Part shown: positions 9,036 to 17,871 of the stretch, piece after piece
Layout: each line of letters opens with the position of its first letter
Numbering within the stretch: the first letter of the stretch is position 1
The notes under the pieces: generated by a model
Database searches by the model: none
What the model saw: the letters and a program-made list of their open reading frames with translations, nothing else
What the model was told of the DNA's origin: nothing
Program-made: the position numbers and the translations under genes
Origin: Candidatus Electrothrix gigas
GTDB taxonomy: Bacteria > Desulfobacterota > Desulfobulbia > Desulfobulbales > Desulfobulbaceae
Assembly: GCA_022766165.1 (NCBI GenBank)
Contig: QYLO01000001.1
Span: forward strand, 1 to 64,000
Direction of reading: 5' to 3'
DNA length: 64,000 nt

Positions 9036-9349
9036 ACCTCTTTATCCCTTTTCATCTTTCCAACGACCTGCCTTCACTGCAACGCTCCTGCAACTTCTCA
9101 CCTCTTCTCTTTGTAACGTATCCTGTCTTTTTCTTTGTTTTTTACCTCATCCCTCTCCGCAGCAGAATGTTCTTCATACCCTAAATTCATCACAAGAAGT
9201 AAAAAAAACTGTACTTAGGTTCTATTTATGTTATTGTGTAAAAAATTATTTTGGAAGTTCTTTATTAAGCAAAGGAAAGCAGCTCTTCAACAGGGTAGGA
9301 TGTAATTTTTTAAAGTAAATATCGCTTTCCTTTCAACAGAGTTTGAACC
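9036..9349. other. Intergenic region, nothing recognised
   Basis: This AT-rich spacer lies between the small membrane protein and the two-CW gene. Overlapping short ORFs exist but lack ribosome sites and have the composition of noncoding DNA. No clear promoter or hairpin was found. Confidence 0.4.
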
Positions 9350-9628
9350 ATGAAAGTGAAATATTTGAACTGTTGGGAGTTTAAAAAATGCGGCAGAGAA
9401 CCAAACGGGATACATGTTGCCGAACTTGGGGTCTGTCCGGCTGCAAGCAATAATGACGTAGACGGTATCCATAACGGAAAAAATGGCGGGCGGTGCTGTT
9501 GGGTTTTTAAGGCGTCTGAAGTACGAAAAAACAGGGTTGGCAGCTCTTTTTGTGAATTTACAGAGTGCCGTAGATGTACCTTTTATAAACTGGTTCGTCG
9601 TACCTCAACGTTGATTGTTGTCATTTAA
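9350..9628 (+). CDS. Two-CW domain protein
   Basis: This 92-residue cytoplasmic protein carries the two-CW pattern: NCWEFKKCGREPNG, AELGVCPAA, then GGRCCWVFKA and a final CEFTECRRCTFYK. The two Cys-Trp pairs and the CxxC-like end are typical of a small domain found alone or fused to chemotaxis and signalling proteins in Desulfobacterota. It probably binds a metal or iron-sulfur centre through its eight to nine cysteines, but no function is established. The gene stands alone, convergent with the DUF3999 gene. Confidence 0.8.
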   Translation: MKVKYLNCWEFKKCGREPNGIHVAELGVCPAASNNDVDGIHNGKNGGRCCWVFKASEVRKNRVGSSFCEFTECRRCTFYKLVRRTSTLIVVI

Positions 9629-9646
9629 AACCGCACTGAAATTACT

Positions 9647-11134
9647 TCACATATCCCCGGAAGGACGCTCCCCATTCATCTCCCTGTACAACTTAAAGGC
9701 CATCATTCCCACAATCAACACACCGGCAAGCAAAACCAGCCAAAGCAACCAGCGACGCCAAGGTAGCTCTTGAGCCTCCTGAGCAACAACAAGCCGTTCC
9801 CTTCCACCGAGGATTTTTTCTGGACCAACCTGGGCAAGCGCAACCAATTTCTTTTCCCTTTGCGGGTCAACAGCCCTGAGCAGTTGATCCACCTGATAGC
9901 GGGTTGCCTTTAAACCGGCTCGACCATAGGCAAGGGTGTAGGGTTGCTCGCCCTGCGCCAAAAAGAGCAACTGCCCAGGCAGCCAGCCCAGTTCCAGAAT
10001 CGGCACCTGACGAATACCGCTGTTGCTCGCCATCTCCAACAACCAGTACCGATCTGTGGTGCGCTTCAGATCAAGTATTGCACTGTCCAGACTGACATTA
10101 TCAACCAGCAGCCTGTAGGCCAGCAGCGAAGTTCGCCTCTGCCAAGAAGCCTTTTTGTTTGCCCGAGAAAAAACCGTTATCTGCGCCAAAGAGTTCTGCT
10201 CTGCCAAACGAATCCTCAACTGATCTACAGGAAAAAACCCCTTACTGTCATACTGATAGCGTAGAATTCCTTGCTCTGTTACAGGCTTTTTGGACTCTAT
10301 AGGTAAGACCTCACCATGCAGCGAGAGGAGGTCACGGGGATGGGTTTCTGTTTCCTGATAATACCCGGCCTTGACACTGGTTAAGGTGACACCGTCTTGA
10401 CCAGCAGGCCAGGACACACGGAGATATGTTTTTTGATACATACCCTGATGACCTTGGGGCATCACAATCCGTTTGCGTACCAGAATATGGCCGCCAAAAT
10501 CAAGTTCTGCCAAGGCAGCAGAGCTAACCTGTACCTGCCAGTTGTGTAAATCGCTGCTCCTCTCCAACCGGACTGAAGAAGAAAAATGCCTATCCTGTCC
10601 TGTCCAGGTAAAATCCAACCAATCCGCAGGCTGTTCTAGCCCGCTGGTATCAAGGATATAGGCTGTGACGATCTGATTTTTTTTAGCTGGAATACCATTC
10701 TGACGAATATCAATAATGGTTCCCTCACTGTTGGTGGCAATATGAAGAGCAGGGGGCGAACTGTTGTTATTGCTATTGCTATTGTTTTTGCTAGCCTGCG
10801 TCTCAGTGAACAAGGGGAAAAAGGGCAATGCCTGGGCTGCTCGTTTTGTCTGTTTCCTGTTCTGAGATTGGATAATATAGGGTACTGGATAGTTGGAATT
10901 GAAAACTCGGAGATCACCAAGATCCGCACGAGTACATCCCTGATACACCGTAGCAGGCAGGATAAACCTGTACATGGAACTCTTGCCGCTGATTGAGAGT
11001 TCCATACAGTAGGCGAAATCATCTCTTTGCAAGGGTGATTTCTCATCACCAGCCCAGATATTATCAGCCAAGACAGGGCCACAACCTATTACTATCAAAG
11101 AAATCAGGAGATTCCTCCAAATCAACCGTTTCAT
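9647..11134 (-). CDS. DUF3999 family membrane-anchored protein
   Basis: This 495-residue protein has a signal peptide (RNLLISLIVIGCGPVLA), a long periplasmic beta-rich part and a single C-terminal membrane helix WRRWLLWLVLLAGVLIVGMM. The N-terminal DFAYCMELSISGKSSMYRF and the DLGDLRVFNSNYPVPY region match the DUF3999 family. These proteins are encoded next to DUF2339 membrane proteins, as here, where the start overlaps the end of the upstream gene by 4 bp. The pair is thought to act in the envelope, but its role is unknown. A short Asn/Ser-rich stretch comes from a tandem repeat near 10761-10793. Confidence 0.82.
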   Translation of the reverse strand: MKRLIWRNLLISLIVIGCGPVLADNIWAGDEKSPLQRDDFAYCMELSISGKSSMYRFILPATVYQGCTRADLGDLRVFNSNYPVPYIIQSQNRKQTKRAAQALPFFPLFTETQASKNNSNSNNNSSPPALHIATNSEGTIIDIRQNGIPAKKNQIVTAYILDTSGLEQPADWLDFTWTGQDRHFSSSVRLERSSDLHNWQVQVSSAALAELDFGGHILVRKRIVMPQGHQGMYQKTYLRVSWPAGQDGVTLTSVKAGYYQETETHPRDLLSLHGEVLPIESKKPVTEQGILRYQYDSKGFFPVDQLRIRLAEQNSLAQITVFSRANKKASWQRRTSLLAYRLLVDNVSLDSAILDLKRTTDRYWLLEMASNSGIRQVPILELGWLPGQLLFLAQGEQPYTLAYGRAGLKATRYQVDQLLRAVDPQREKKLVALAQVGPEKILGGRERLVVAQEAQELPWRRWLLWLVLLAGVLIVGMMAFKLYREMNGERPSGDM

Positions 11135-13935
11135 GATACCTTCTCCTGTTTCTCCTGTTGGGAATTTGCTGGGGGCAAAGGGGTAAAATAACCGATAAGC
11201 ATCAGCAAGATACCAACCACTACAAAGGAGACAATTCGTTCCACAGTGCCGCTGTTTGCCAGGTCAATCAAGAAAAGTTTTAGCACGGTCAGAGCAACCA
11301 AGCCTGCCCCAATCAACCAGAGAGTACGATGTTTCAGGCCATGCGCTGTCACCATGACAATCAAGGCTAGACTGCCCCAGAGTACTGCCAGCGCAGACTG
11401 ATACAGCTGAGAGGCCAACATGGAATGTACAGTAAAGGGAACAGTGGCAAACTGATGAACAGTCCGTGCCAACACCGTATTCAACCAGACAAAGATCGTG
11501 GCCCCAATCAGACTGATAAAGACCTGTAATGGAATATGAGAACTGATATAGTTCTGACGTATGTGCAACCAACGGGCAACACCAAGAAGCACGATCACCT
11601 GACTCAGTTCTAAGGGATTACAAATTGGAAGAAAGGGTAAGGGATGTGCATGACCAGCACTGTGTAAGGAACTGGCCAGTAACCAGAGCCAAAGTAAAAA
11701 GGCAAGAATAGCCGCTGCCTGTTGCTGATATTCAGCCGCATAGTCAGTCAATGGCCAATACTGTGTCAGGCGCATACTCTGTACAAGTTGCAGGATAACA
11801 AGCGGAACCAAGGCCCAGGTAATCAGTTCCCAGGTATCAAGCCACCCTCCTAAACCACGTACCACCCAGACAGCTTCTGAAGTCAGGATAAGCACAAATA
11901 AAAGAAAGCCGCCAATATGGGTGAAACGAAGAAGCCGTTCAGGCAGTAGGCCCCGGCCCTGGTACAGGCAGTAAGAGCAAGCACCAAGGGAGAGGCTCCA
12001 CGTCAGCCACCCCAAATTGGCGAAAAAATGTATGTTTGGCGAGGAAAATCCTTGGATAATTGTATTTGGCGCAATGCAGAGCATCAGCGGCAATAAAAAA
12101 AGGCTTGGCCAAGCCGCCACAGACCAGGCAAGCCGTTGAGCCAAGATGATCATGACGGCACAGCTCAACGCAACAAAAAACAGTACTGCATTATCATGAT
12201 AATAAAAAGGAATCTGAAACCCCAATTCGTCAACGCCTGCTCCCAGCCACCAGAGCATTCCCCAGACAAAGAGCAGCAGGTGGTGATACCGTTCAAAGCT
12301 GCGCAGATTCTCAGCCTGATACAGATACCACGAGGAAAACAGGGCAGACAGACCAATAAGCACGGCTCCAAAATAGGTTCCGTTCAACAGGATAAGACGT
12401 TCATTATAGGTATACCCGCTGTTGAGAAAAAAAACACCGGCAGCCAAGGCAAGCAGTAGGCCGCAGTTGCGGGGAAGTAGTCGGTCCTGTCGTACACCCA
12501 GCCAAATCAGGGCAGTTCCCTCTAAAGCCCAGGTCACGGCTGTCCATCTGCCGCTCAGGGCCAGCGGTACTGCTAGGGTGGCAAAGACTATACCTAGGGC
12601 AAGCAATGCCTCAGTCAGAGTACGCATTCCCTGCCGAAGCCGTTCATCCCCCTTATCCCAGAGAAACCGTGCCAGCCCAATATAAAACAGACTGAACAGC
12701 AAGGCGCTGATTGCCAGCCCGTACTCTATATCCTTGACTAAACCTGCTTGAAGAGAAAAACAGATAATAGGGGTACCAAAGATCAGGCTACCGTCCACAT
12801 AGCCTCGGAGCTGAGGAGGCTGCCGAAAGGCGAACAGGACTCCAATCAGGGTAAACATGAGAAAGAAGAGGAGAAGAAAGGGTTCTGTGGAGGCAAAATA
12901 GCGGGGTTCATAGCTTGTTAGGCCCCAAAAACTTCCAATACCTAATGTAAAGAAAAAACCGAGCAAGTTGAGTCCTCGCCATGCCTTGAACCAGGCAATA
13001 AAGAGGATACCAGTATTGAGCAAGGCATAGTAGCTGAACAGGGCCAGATGATTGCCGCTGCCTGTGGAGAGCAGAACCGGGGCCAAAAAACCACCTGTTG
13101 CCCCAAACAGGGCCAGAGATTTGGCATCTTGGACCAGGGCCAGGGCTGCTGAGGTGCAGACTAAGCCCAGCATCACGGCAAAGGCCAAACCCGCAGGCAG
13201 GAGATGATACAGCCGGAAGGCTGCAAAGACATCAAGAAAGAGTAAACCAATACCGCCGCCTTGCATGAGCAGGGCAAAGCTGCTCCGTTGTAACCGTTGC
13301 CTCCATCCGAGCAGCAGCAGGGCAATTCCGGCCAAAGCTACTCCGAGCAAACGCAACTCTATGGAGAGCATATTATGTTCAGTTGCGTATTTAAGGAGAA
13401 AGGCAACGCCAAAGAACAGCACCAGTAGCCCCACCCGGAGGACGACATTGCCCTCAGTAAAAAATTTCTGCACAGCGTCGATAACCCTGCTGGCCAAATC
13501 TTTTTCCACCGGGGTAGCAGTCGCTGCTGTTGCTGGAGAGGATGGAGAGGCAGGAGGAATAAAACTCTTCTTGCTGCTGGCCGATCTGTTCGATCTGTTC
13601 GATCTGTTCGATCTGGCTGTTTTGCCTGTTCTGGCTGATGCTGGTAATGCAGTAGGATGATCGGTTCGTTCTGCTCTAGCCTCTTTTCTGTCCTGTTCCC
13701 TTTCAGGAACTTTGCTCTGTACAACGCCCTTTTTGAGATCGTGAAGACTCCTTTCATGCTGCTCTAGCTGCTCTAGCCGTTTTTCCAGACCCTGAAGGCG
13801 TTTTTTCTGTGCAGAAGTTCTGCCCAAAAGAAATCCCAAGGCCATGCCAACAAATACCCCCTCTATACCATTAAATATCCAGCTAAAGAGAATGCCGCCT
13901 ACAATCATATTGATGAAGGTTGTGATCGTACTCAT
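11131..13935 (-). CDS. DUF2339 family polytopic membrane protein
   Basis: This 934-residue protein has an N-terminal membrane helix, a coiled-coil-prone charged region (about residues 45-75), a low-complexity linker, and then more than twenty hydrophobic segments. The entry DLASRVIDAVQKFFTEGNVVLRVGLLVLFFG contains the conserved GN..VRxG.lvLffGvaFLLKY motif of DUF2339 proteins. The function is unknown; the size and repeating helices suggest a transporter- or channel-like envelope protein. It is translationally coupled to the DUF3999 gene. The linker carries a fourfold NRS repeat from a 9-bp tandem repeat. Confidence 0.85.
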   Translation of the reverse strand: MSTITTFINMIVGGILFSWIFNGIEGVFVGMALGFLLGRTSAQKKRLQGLEKRLEQLEQHERSLHDLKKGVVQSKVPEREQDRKEARAERTDHPTALPASARTGKTARSNRSNRSNRSASSKKSFIPPASPSSPATAATATPVEKDLASRVIDAVQKFFTEGNVVLRVGLLVLFFGVAFLLKYATEHNMLSIELRLLGVALAGIALLLLGWRQRLQRSSFALLMQGGGIGLLFLDVFAAFRLYHLLPAGLAFAVMLGLVCTSAALALVQDAKSLALFGATGGFLAPVLLSTGSGNHLALFSYYALLNTGILFIAWFKAWRGLNLLGFFFTLGIGSFWGLTSYEPRYFASTEPFLLLFFLMFTLIGVLFAFRQPPQLRGYVDGSLIFGTPIICFSLQAGLVKDIEYGLAISALLFSLFYIGLARFLWDKGDERLRQGMRTLTEALLALGIVFATLAVPLALSGRWTAVTWALEGTALIWLGVRQDRLLPRNCGLLLALAAGVFFLNSGYTYNERLILLNGTYFGAVLIGLSALFSSWYLYQAENLRSFERYHHLLLFVWGMLWWLGAGVDELGFQIPFYYHDNAVLFFVALSCAVMIILAQRLAWSVAAWPSLFLLPLMLCIAPNTIIQGFSSPNIHFFANLGWLTWSLSLGACSYCLYQGRGLLPERLLRFTHIGGFLLFVLILTSEAVWVVRGLGGWLDTWELITWALVPLVILQLVQSMRLTQYWPLTDYAAEYQQQAAAILAFLLWLWLLASSLHSAGHAHPLPFLPICNPLELSQVIVLLGVARWLHIRQNYISSHIPLQVFISLIGATIFVWLNTVLARTVHQFATVPFTVHSMLASQLYQSALAVLWGSLALIVMVTAHGLKHRTLWLIGAGLVALTVLKLFLIDLANSGTVERIVSFVVVGILLMLIGYFTPLPPANSQQEKQEKVS
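13583..13616. repeat. 9-bp tandem repeat in the DUF2339 gene
   Basis: GATCTGTTC occurs about four times in a row, encoding NRS-type triplets on the minus strand in the linker before the first membrane block. The reading frame is kept. Confidence 0.9.
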
Positions 13936-14256
13936 AATTCTCTCCTCCTTGTGCAGTTTTCGGGGTATGTATATTTTGGAAAAAACGAAAACAGCTTATC
14001 TTTCGCTCACCTCTTGTTTATCTCTTATTGTACAGAGTACTCTAACAGCAAGAACTGTCCAACTAAAACCTTGTTTTGTTTTGGCTACATTTTTTGATGG
14101 GGTTATATGGCTACGCCACTCCGATTCTACTGCGTCCAATCTTCATTAAGGAAGCATGTTTCTACGGATTTGTTTGCAAAAGGTTTGAAAAAGAGTTGTT
14201 CTTGTCCAAAAAAAAGAATAAAAGAAGAAAAAAATACCATCTTTTCCTTTGACGCT
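13936..14256. other. Divergent promoter region of the DUF2339 and ubiD genes
   Basis: The stretch contains a good ribosome site for the minus-strand gene (GGAGGAGAG complement near 13941). The plus-strand ORF extends upstream of the ubiD start, to 14107, but that part reads like noncoding sequence. No hairpin or operator was recognised. Confidence 0.4.
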
Positions 14257-16032
14257 ATGACATCAGTATATAATCTCCGCCAGTATCTTGACATCCTCCG
14301 CCAAGAAGATGAACTTTTGGTTATTGACAGCGAGGTTGACCCTTATCTTGAAATCGCAGAAATCCATCGCCGCATCATTGCCAGCAAAGGCCCGGCCCTG
14401 CTCTTTACCAAGGTCAAGGGTTCCTCTTTTCCAGTGGTCACCAATCTCTTTGGAACAAATCGTAGATTGGAGCTGGCTTTCGGCACCCGCCCGACTACCT
14501 TTGTCACAGATCTGGTCAGGCTGGCGGAGCGGGCCATGCCGCCCAGCCTGTCAACGCTCAAACAGGCAGCGCCGTTGGCTTTGCAAGCCTTGAAGATCGG
14601 CCTGAAAAACGTCAGGCCGGGAGCTGCTCCGATCTTGGAGACCCTGCAGAAACCGGCTCGGATGACTGAGCTGCCCATGCTTACCTCCTGGCATTCCGAC
14701 GGCGGGGCCTTTGTCACTTTGCCTCTGGTGTATACCGAGCATCCGGACGGCCACGGTCATAATCTCGGCATGTACCGTATCCATCGGTATGACGACACCA
14801 GCACCGGCATTCACTGGCAGATTCACAAAGGCGGCGGTTATCATTACAGTGCAGCGGAGCAACAGAACCGCCCTCTGCCCATGACCCTGTTCATCGGCGG
14901 GCCCCCCGCCCTGATGCTTGCCGCCATAGCCCCTTTGCCGGAAGATATTCCCGAGCTGATGCTGGCCTCCCTGCTCCAAGGAAAAAAACTGGCTATGACC
15001 AAGGATCCGCTGGGAGGTCATCGCCTGGTTGCAGAAACTGAATTCGCCATTAAGGGTGTTGTGCCGCCTAAACTCCGCCGACCCGAAGGCCCGTTTGGTG
15101 ACCATTACGGCTATAATTCTTTGGCCCATGAGTATCCGGTCTTTCAAACCACCCATCTCTATCACCGCAAGGATGCCATTTATCCGGCCACAGTGGTGGG
15201 TCGCCCTAAACAGGAAGATTATTTTATCGGCGATTTTTTGCAGGACCTTCTTTCCCCGCTCTTTCCTCTGGTGATGAAAGGGGTGCAGCAGCTCAAGACC
15301 TTCGGCGAAGCAGGCTTTCACTGTTTGGCAGCGGCACGGGTCAGTAATCGCTATCCTCGTGAAGCCTTTGCTGCCGGTCTGCGGGTTCTTGGGGAGGGGC
15401 AGCTCTCCCTGACCAAGTTTCTCATCGTTACAGACGGCAGCCTTGATGTTGCTGACTTTGGTAAACTCTGGACCCATGTTCTGGAGCGCATCCAATGGGA
15501 CAGAGACCTCTTTGTCTTTGCCAATGTTTCCCAGGATACTCTGGATTACACCGGCCCTTCGGTAAATAAAGGCTCAAAAGCCATGATGATGGGATTGGGG
15601 GAAAAACGACGTGACCTGCCCAGAAAATTCAGCGGCAGTCTGCCGCCGGGCTGCAATCATCCCAAGGTCTTTCTGCCTGGCACCCTCGTTGTTCAGGGGG
15701 AGAGCTACGAAAATAATTCCAATCTGGGGTCGCAACTTGCGGTTTGGGAAGGGGTGGCGGATTGGCCCGTGATCCTGCTGGTGGATTCCACAGCCGAGGC
15801 CACGGAAAGTATGCAGGAATTCATCTGGACCTTTTTCACCCGCTTTGAACCGGCGGCGGATATTCACGGTAAGGAGCAACAGGTCAAGCGTTTTCATGTC
15901 GGCCTCACCCCGCCCATCGTTTTTGACTGCCGGATGAAACCCTGGTACACCGAGGTGCTGGAGGTGGATCAGGCCACCAAGGAACTTGTCGATAGTAAAT
16001 ACAATAAGATTATTCCTGCACAGTGGCGTTAA
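14257..16032 (+). CDS. UbiD family decarboxylase
   Basis: This 591-residue protein belongs to the UbiD family of prenylated-FMN-dependent (de)carboxylases acting on aromatic or alpha,beta-unsaturated acids. Visible signatures are GPALLFTKVKG near the start, GMYRIHRYDDTSTGIHWQ (prFMN/metal-binding region), and the active-site stretch RRPEGPFGDHYGYNSLAHEYPVF with the essential acidic residues. I chose ATG 14257 because MTSVYNLRQYLDIL is the normal family start. The length is nearer that of the roughly 600-residue group often tied to menaquinone (futalosine) or aromatic degradation than that of E. coli UbiD. No UbiX is adjacent, so the substrate is open. Confidence 0.88.
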   Translation: MTSVYNLRQYLDILRQEDELLVIDSEVDPYLEIAEIHRRIIASKGPALLFTKVKGSSFPVVTNLFGTNRRLELAFGTRPTTFVTDLVRLAERAMPPSLSTLKQAAPLALQALKIGLKNVRPGAAPILETLQKPARMTELPMLTSWHSDGGAFVTLPLVYTEHPDGHGHNLGMYRIHRYDDTSTGIHWQIHKGGGYHYSAAEQQNRPLPMTLFIGGPPALMLAAIAPLPEDIPELMLASLLQGKKLAMTKDPLGGHRLVAETEFAIKGVVPPKLRRPEGPFGDHYGYNSLAHEYPVFQTTHLYHRKDAIYPATVVGRPKQEDYFIGDFLQDLLSPLFPLVMKGVQQLKTFGEAGFHCLAAARVSNRYPREAFAAGLRVLGEGQLSLTKFLIVTDGSLDVADFGKLWTHVLERIQWDRDLFVFANVSQDTLDYTGPSVNKGSKAMMMGLGEKRRDLPRKFSGSLPPGCNHPKVFLPGTLVVQGESYENNSNLGSQLAVWEGVADWPVILLVDSTAEATESMQEFIWTFFTRFEPAADIHGKEQQVKRFHVGLTPPIVFDCRMKPWYTEVLEVDQATKELVDSKYNKIIPAQWR

Positions 16033-16072
16033 TATCTTCGCCTATCTATCAATCTATCAAAGGAGGACAACA

Positions 16073-16624
16073 ATGCGGCTTGGTAATTTTTCGGTAGAAA
16101 TTCCGAGAGGCAATTACTTGGATTCAGGATACGTGGCAATGAAGCATAATACAAAGTATACTATTCGACTTTGTAATTTCGGTGATCTTCGCTGTGATGC
16201 AGAAGTGGAAATTGACGGCAAACCGGTTGGAGCTTGGCGGGTTCCATCAAATCGCCGCATAGTTATTGAAAGACCGGCTCATGACACGGGCTGCTTTACG
16301 TTTTACAAAGCAGGAACAGGTGAAGCAAAAAAGGCAGAGTTAGTCTGTTCTGAAAAACTTGGCTTGATAACCGTCCTTTTTAAGCCGGAAAAAAAAGTTA
16401 AAGTTAATCGAAGCTCTCCACAAATACTCCGAATGTGTCGTCAAAGAATGAAAGCCGGTGGAACCGGTCTGACCGGAAAAAGCGAACAAGAGTTTCACAC
16501 TGTCCAGCCGCTTGACTATGACGAAACAGGATTTGTGCAGATCAACCTTCGCCTTGTATGCGAGACAGATGAACCTCGCCCACTGACACCTGTTTCCACT
16601 CCAATCCCGCCGTCGTTGCTGTAG
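16073..16624 (+). CDS. Conserved hypothetical protein
   Basis: This 183-residue soluble protein starts at ATG 16073 with a strong AGGAGG at 16060-16066. The N-terminal half (VEIPRGNYLDSGYVAMKHN, LCNFGDLRCDAEVEIDGKP, GAWRVPSNRRIVIERPAHD, GCFTFYKAGT) is rich in beta strands and resembles a beta-sandwich domain found in uncharacterised bacterial proteins. The C-terminal part is less ordered. There is no signal peptide. It lies 40 bp after ubiD and 5 bp before the pseudouridine synthase gene, but a functional link is not evident. Confidence 0.65.
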   Translation: MRLGNFSVEIPRGNYLDSGYVAMKHNTKYTIRLCNFGDLRCDAEVEIDGKPVGAWRVPSNRRIVIERPAHDTGCFTFYKAGTGEAKKAELVCSEKLGLITVLFKPEKKVKVNRSSPQILRMCRQRMKAGGTGLTGKSEQEFHTVQPLDYDETGFVQINLRLVCETDEPRPLTPVSTPIPPSLL

Positions 16625-16629
16625 AATAT

Positions 16630-17343
16630 ATGCGAAACATGGAACGAATACAAAAAGTCATCGCTCATGCCGGGATCTGTTCCCGGCGCAAGGCAGAAGA
16701 ATATATCGCCCAAGGTCGGGTCAAGGTGGACGGCACAACAGTCACTCAGCCGGGTCTCAAGGTTGACCCTCAACAGGCTGTGATCACTGTGGACGGCAAG
16801 CCTTTGCAGGAAGAAAAAAAGGTCTACGTCCTCCTCCATAAGCCGAGAGGCTATGTCACCACCCTTTCCGATCCTCAAGGCCGCCCCATTGTTACAGATT
16901 TGCTCCCTGATATCAAGGAACGGCTCTTTCCTGTGGGCCGGCTTGATCTGGACAGCGAAGGTGCGCTCCTCTTAACCAATGACGGGGCCTTGACCAATCA
17001 GGTTCTTCACCCCCGATATGAGGTCAAAAAAACATATCAGGCAACGGTTCGAGGATTTCCGAAAAAAGCAGACCTGCAAAGGCTTGAGCAAGGTATTGTC
17101 CTTGACAATATAAAAACTTGGCCTGCCCAGCTTCGTATCCTGAAAAAAAAGAAAGATGCCACGGTGGTTGAGATCATACTTCATGAGGGCAAGAAACGAC
17201 AGGTGCGAAAGATGTTTCAGGCAGTTGGATACCCGGTTATTCGTTTAAAACGAACTGCCTATGGCAGATTACACATAGGAAATCTTTCCGAGGGAACATA
17301 CCGTTTTTTGGTTAAAAATGACCTTAAGAAACTTTTTTTGTAA
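16630..17343 (+). CDS. Ribosomal large-subunit pseudouridine synthase (RsuA/RluB/E/F family)
   Basis: This 237-residue protein has an N-terminal S4 RNA-binding domain (ERIQKVIAHAGICSRRKAEEYI) and a catalytic domain with VGRLDLDSEGALLLTNDG, where the Asp is the nucleophile. The later HEGKKRQVRKMFQAVGYPV is also conserved. It most resembles RluB, which modifies 23S rRNA near U2605, but RsuA and RluE/F share these motifs. A second start nine bases in (16639) is possible. Confidence 0.92.
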   Translation: MRNMERIQKVIAHAGICSRRKAEEYIAQGRVKVDGTTVTQPGLKVDPQQAVITVDGKPLQEEKKVYVLLHKPRGYVTTLSDPQGRPIVTDLLPDIKERLFPVGRLDLDSEGALLLTNDGALTNQVLHPRYEVKKTYQATVRGFPKKADLQRLEQGIVLDNIKTWPAQLRILKKKKDATVVEIILHEGKKRQVRKMFQAVGYPVIRLKRTAYGRLHIGNLSEGTYRFLVKNDLKKLFL

Positions 17344-17488
17344 AAAAATTAAATATCCTCTTTACATTCAGAACTATACCTGATTAACTAAGATTAATAG
17401 TAATGATATTTAATGGTTTCTACTCATTTAACATGAACTCTCGGCCTTGTAGCATGAGCTCTAGGCCCCGCTCTAAATAGGAGAAGGT

Positions 17489-17818
17489 ATGAATAAATCG
17501 GAACTTATTGAGGCATTAGCCGAAAAAATTGATCTGCCCGTACGCGAAACAGCAGCTATCACCAAGACCATTATTGATGCAATGAGTAATGCCTTGGTTG
17601 AGGGCGACTCCATTGAAATACGTGGATTCGGAAGTTTTACAGTCAAACAGTACGGAGCCTACACAGGTCGTAACCCAAAATCAGGAGAAAAAATCAGCGT
17701 TGCCCCAAAGAAGTTGCCCTTTTTTAAAGTGGGTAAAGATCTACGGGAACGGGTGGATGCAGAGGCAAAGTTAAAAAAGAACAAAAAGAAGAGCAGGGCC
17801 AAGAAAAAGAAAAAGTAG
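17489..17818 (+). CDS. HU/IHF family DNA-binding protein with lysine-rich tail
   Basis: This 109-residue nucleoid protein keeps the HU fold: MNKSELIEALAEKIDLP, IEIRGFGSFTVKQYGAYTGRNPKSGEKISV with the DNA-intercalating arm, and the FKVGKDLRERV end. After about residue 90 there is an added tail that is almost entirely Lys/Arg (KKNKKKSRAKKKKK). HU-alpha and IHF end near residue 90-100, so the tail is an extension that may raise DNA affinity, as in some actinobacterial HU proteins. It is preceded by GGAGAAGG and faces rimO convergently. The arm sequence is more HU-like than IHF-like. Confidence 0.9.
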   Translation: MNKSELIEALAEKIDLPVRETAAITKTIIDAMSNALVEGDSIEIRGFGSFTVKQYGAYTGRNPKSGEKISVAPKKLPFFKVGKDLRERVDAEAKLKKNKKKSRAKKKKK

Positions 17819-17844
17819 GCGTTCCTCTTTTCTTTGGTCGGCAG

Positions 17845-17871
17845 ATGTATGCTATGTATGCTATGTATGCT
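17845..17871. repeat. 9-bp tandem repeat at the 3' end of rimO
   Basis: ATGTATGCT is repeated three times without change between the HU and rimO genes. The last copy overlaps the rimO stop codon (TAG on the minus strand at 17870-17872). Confidence 0.9.
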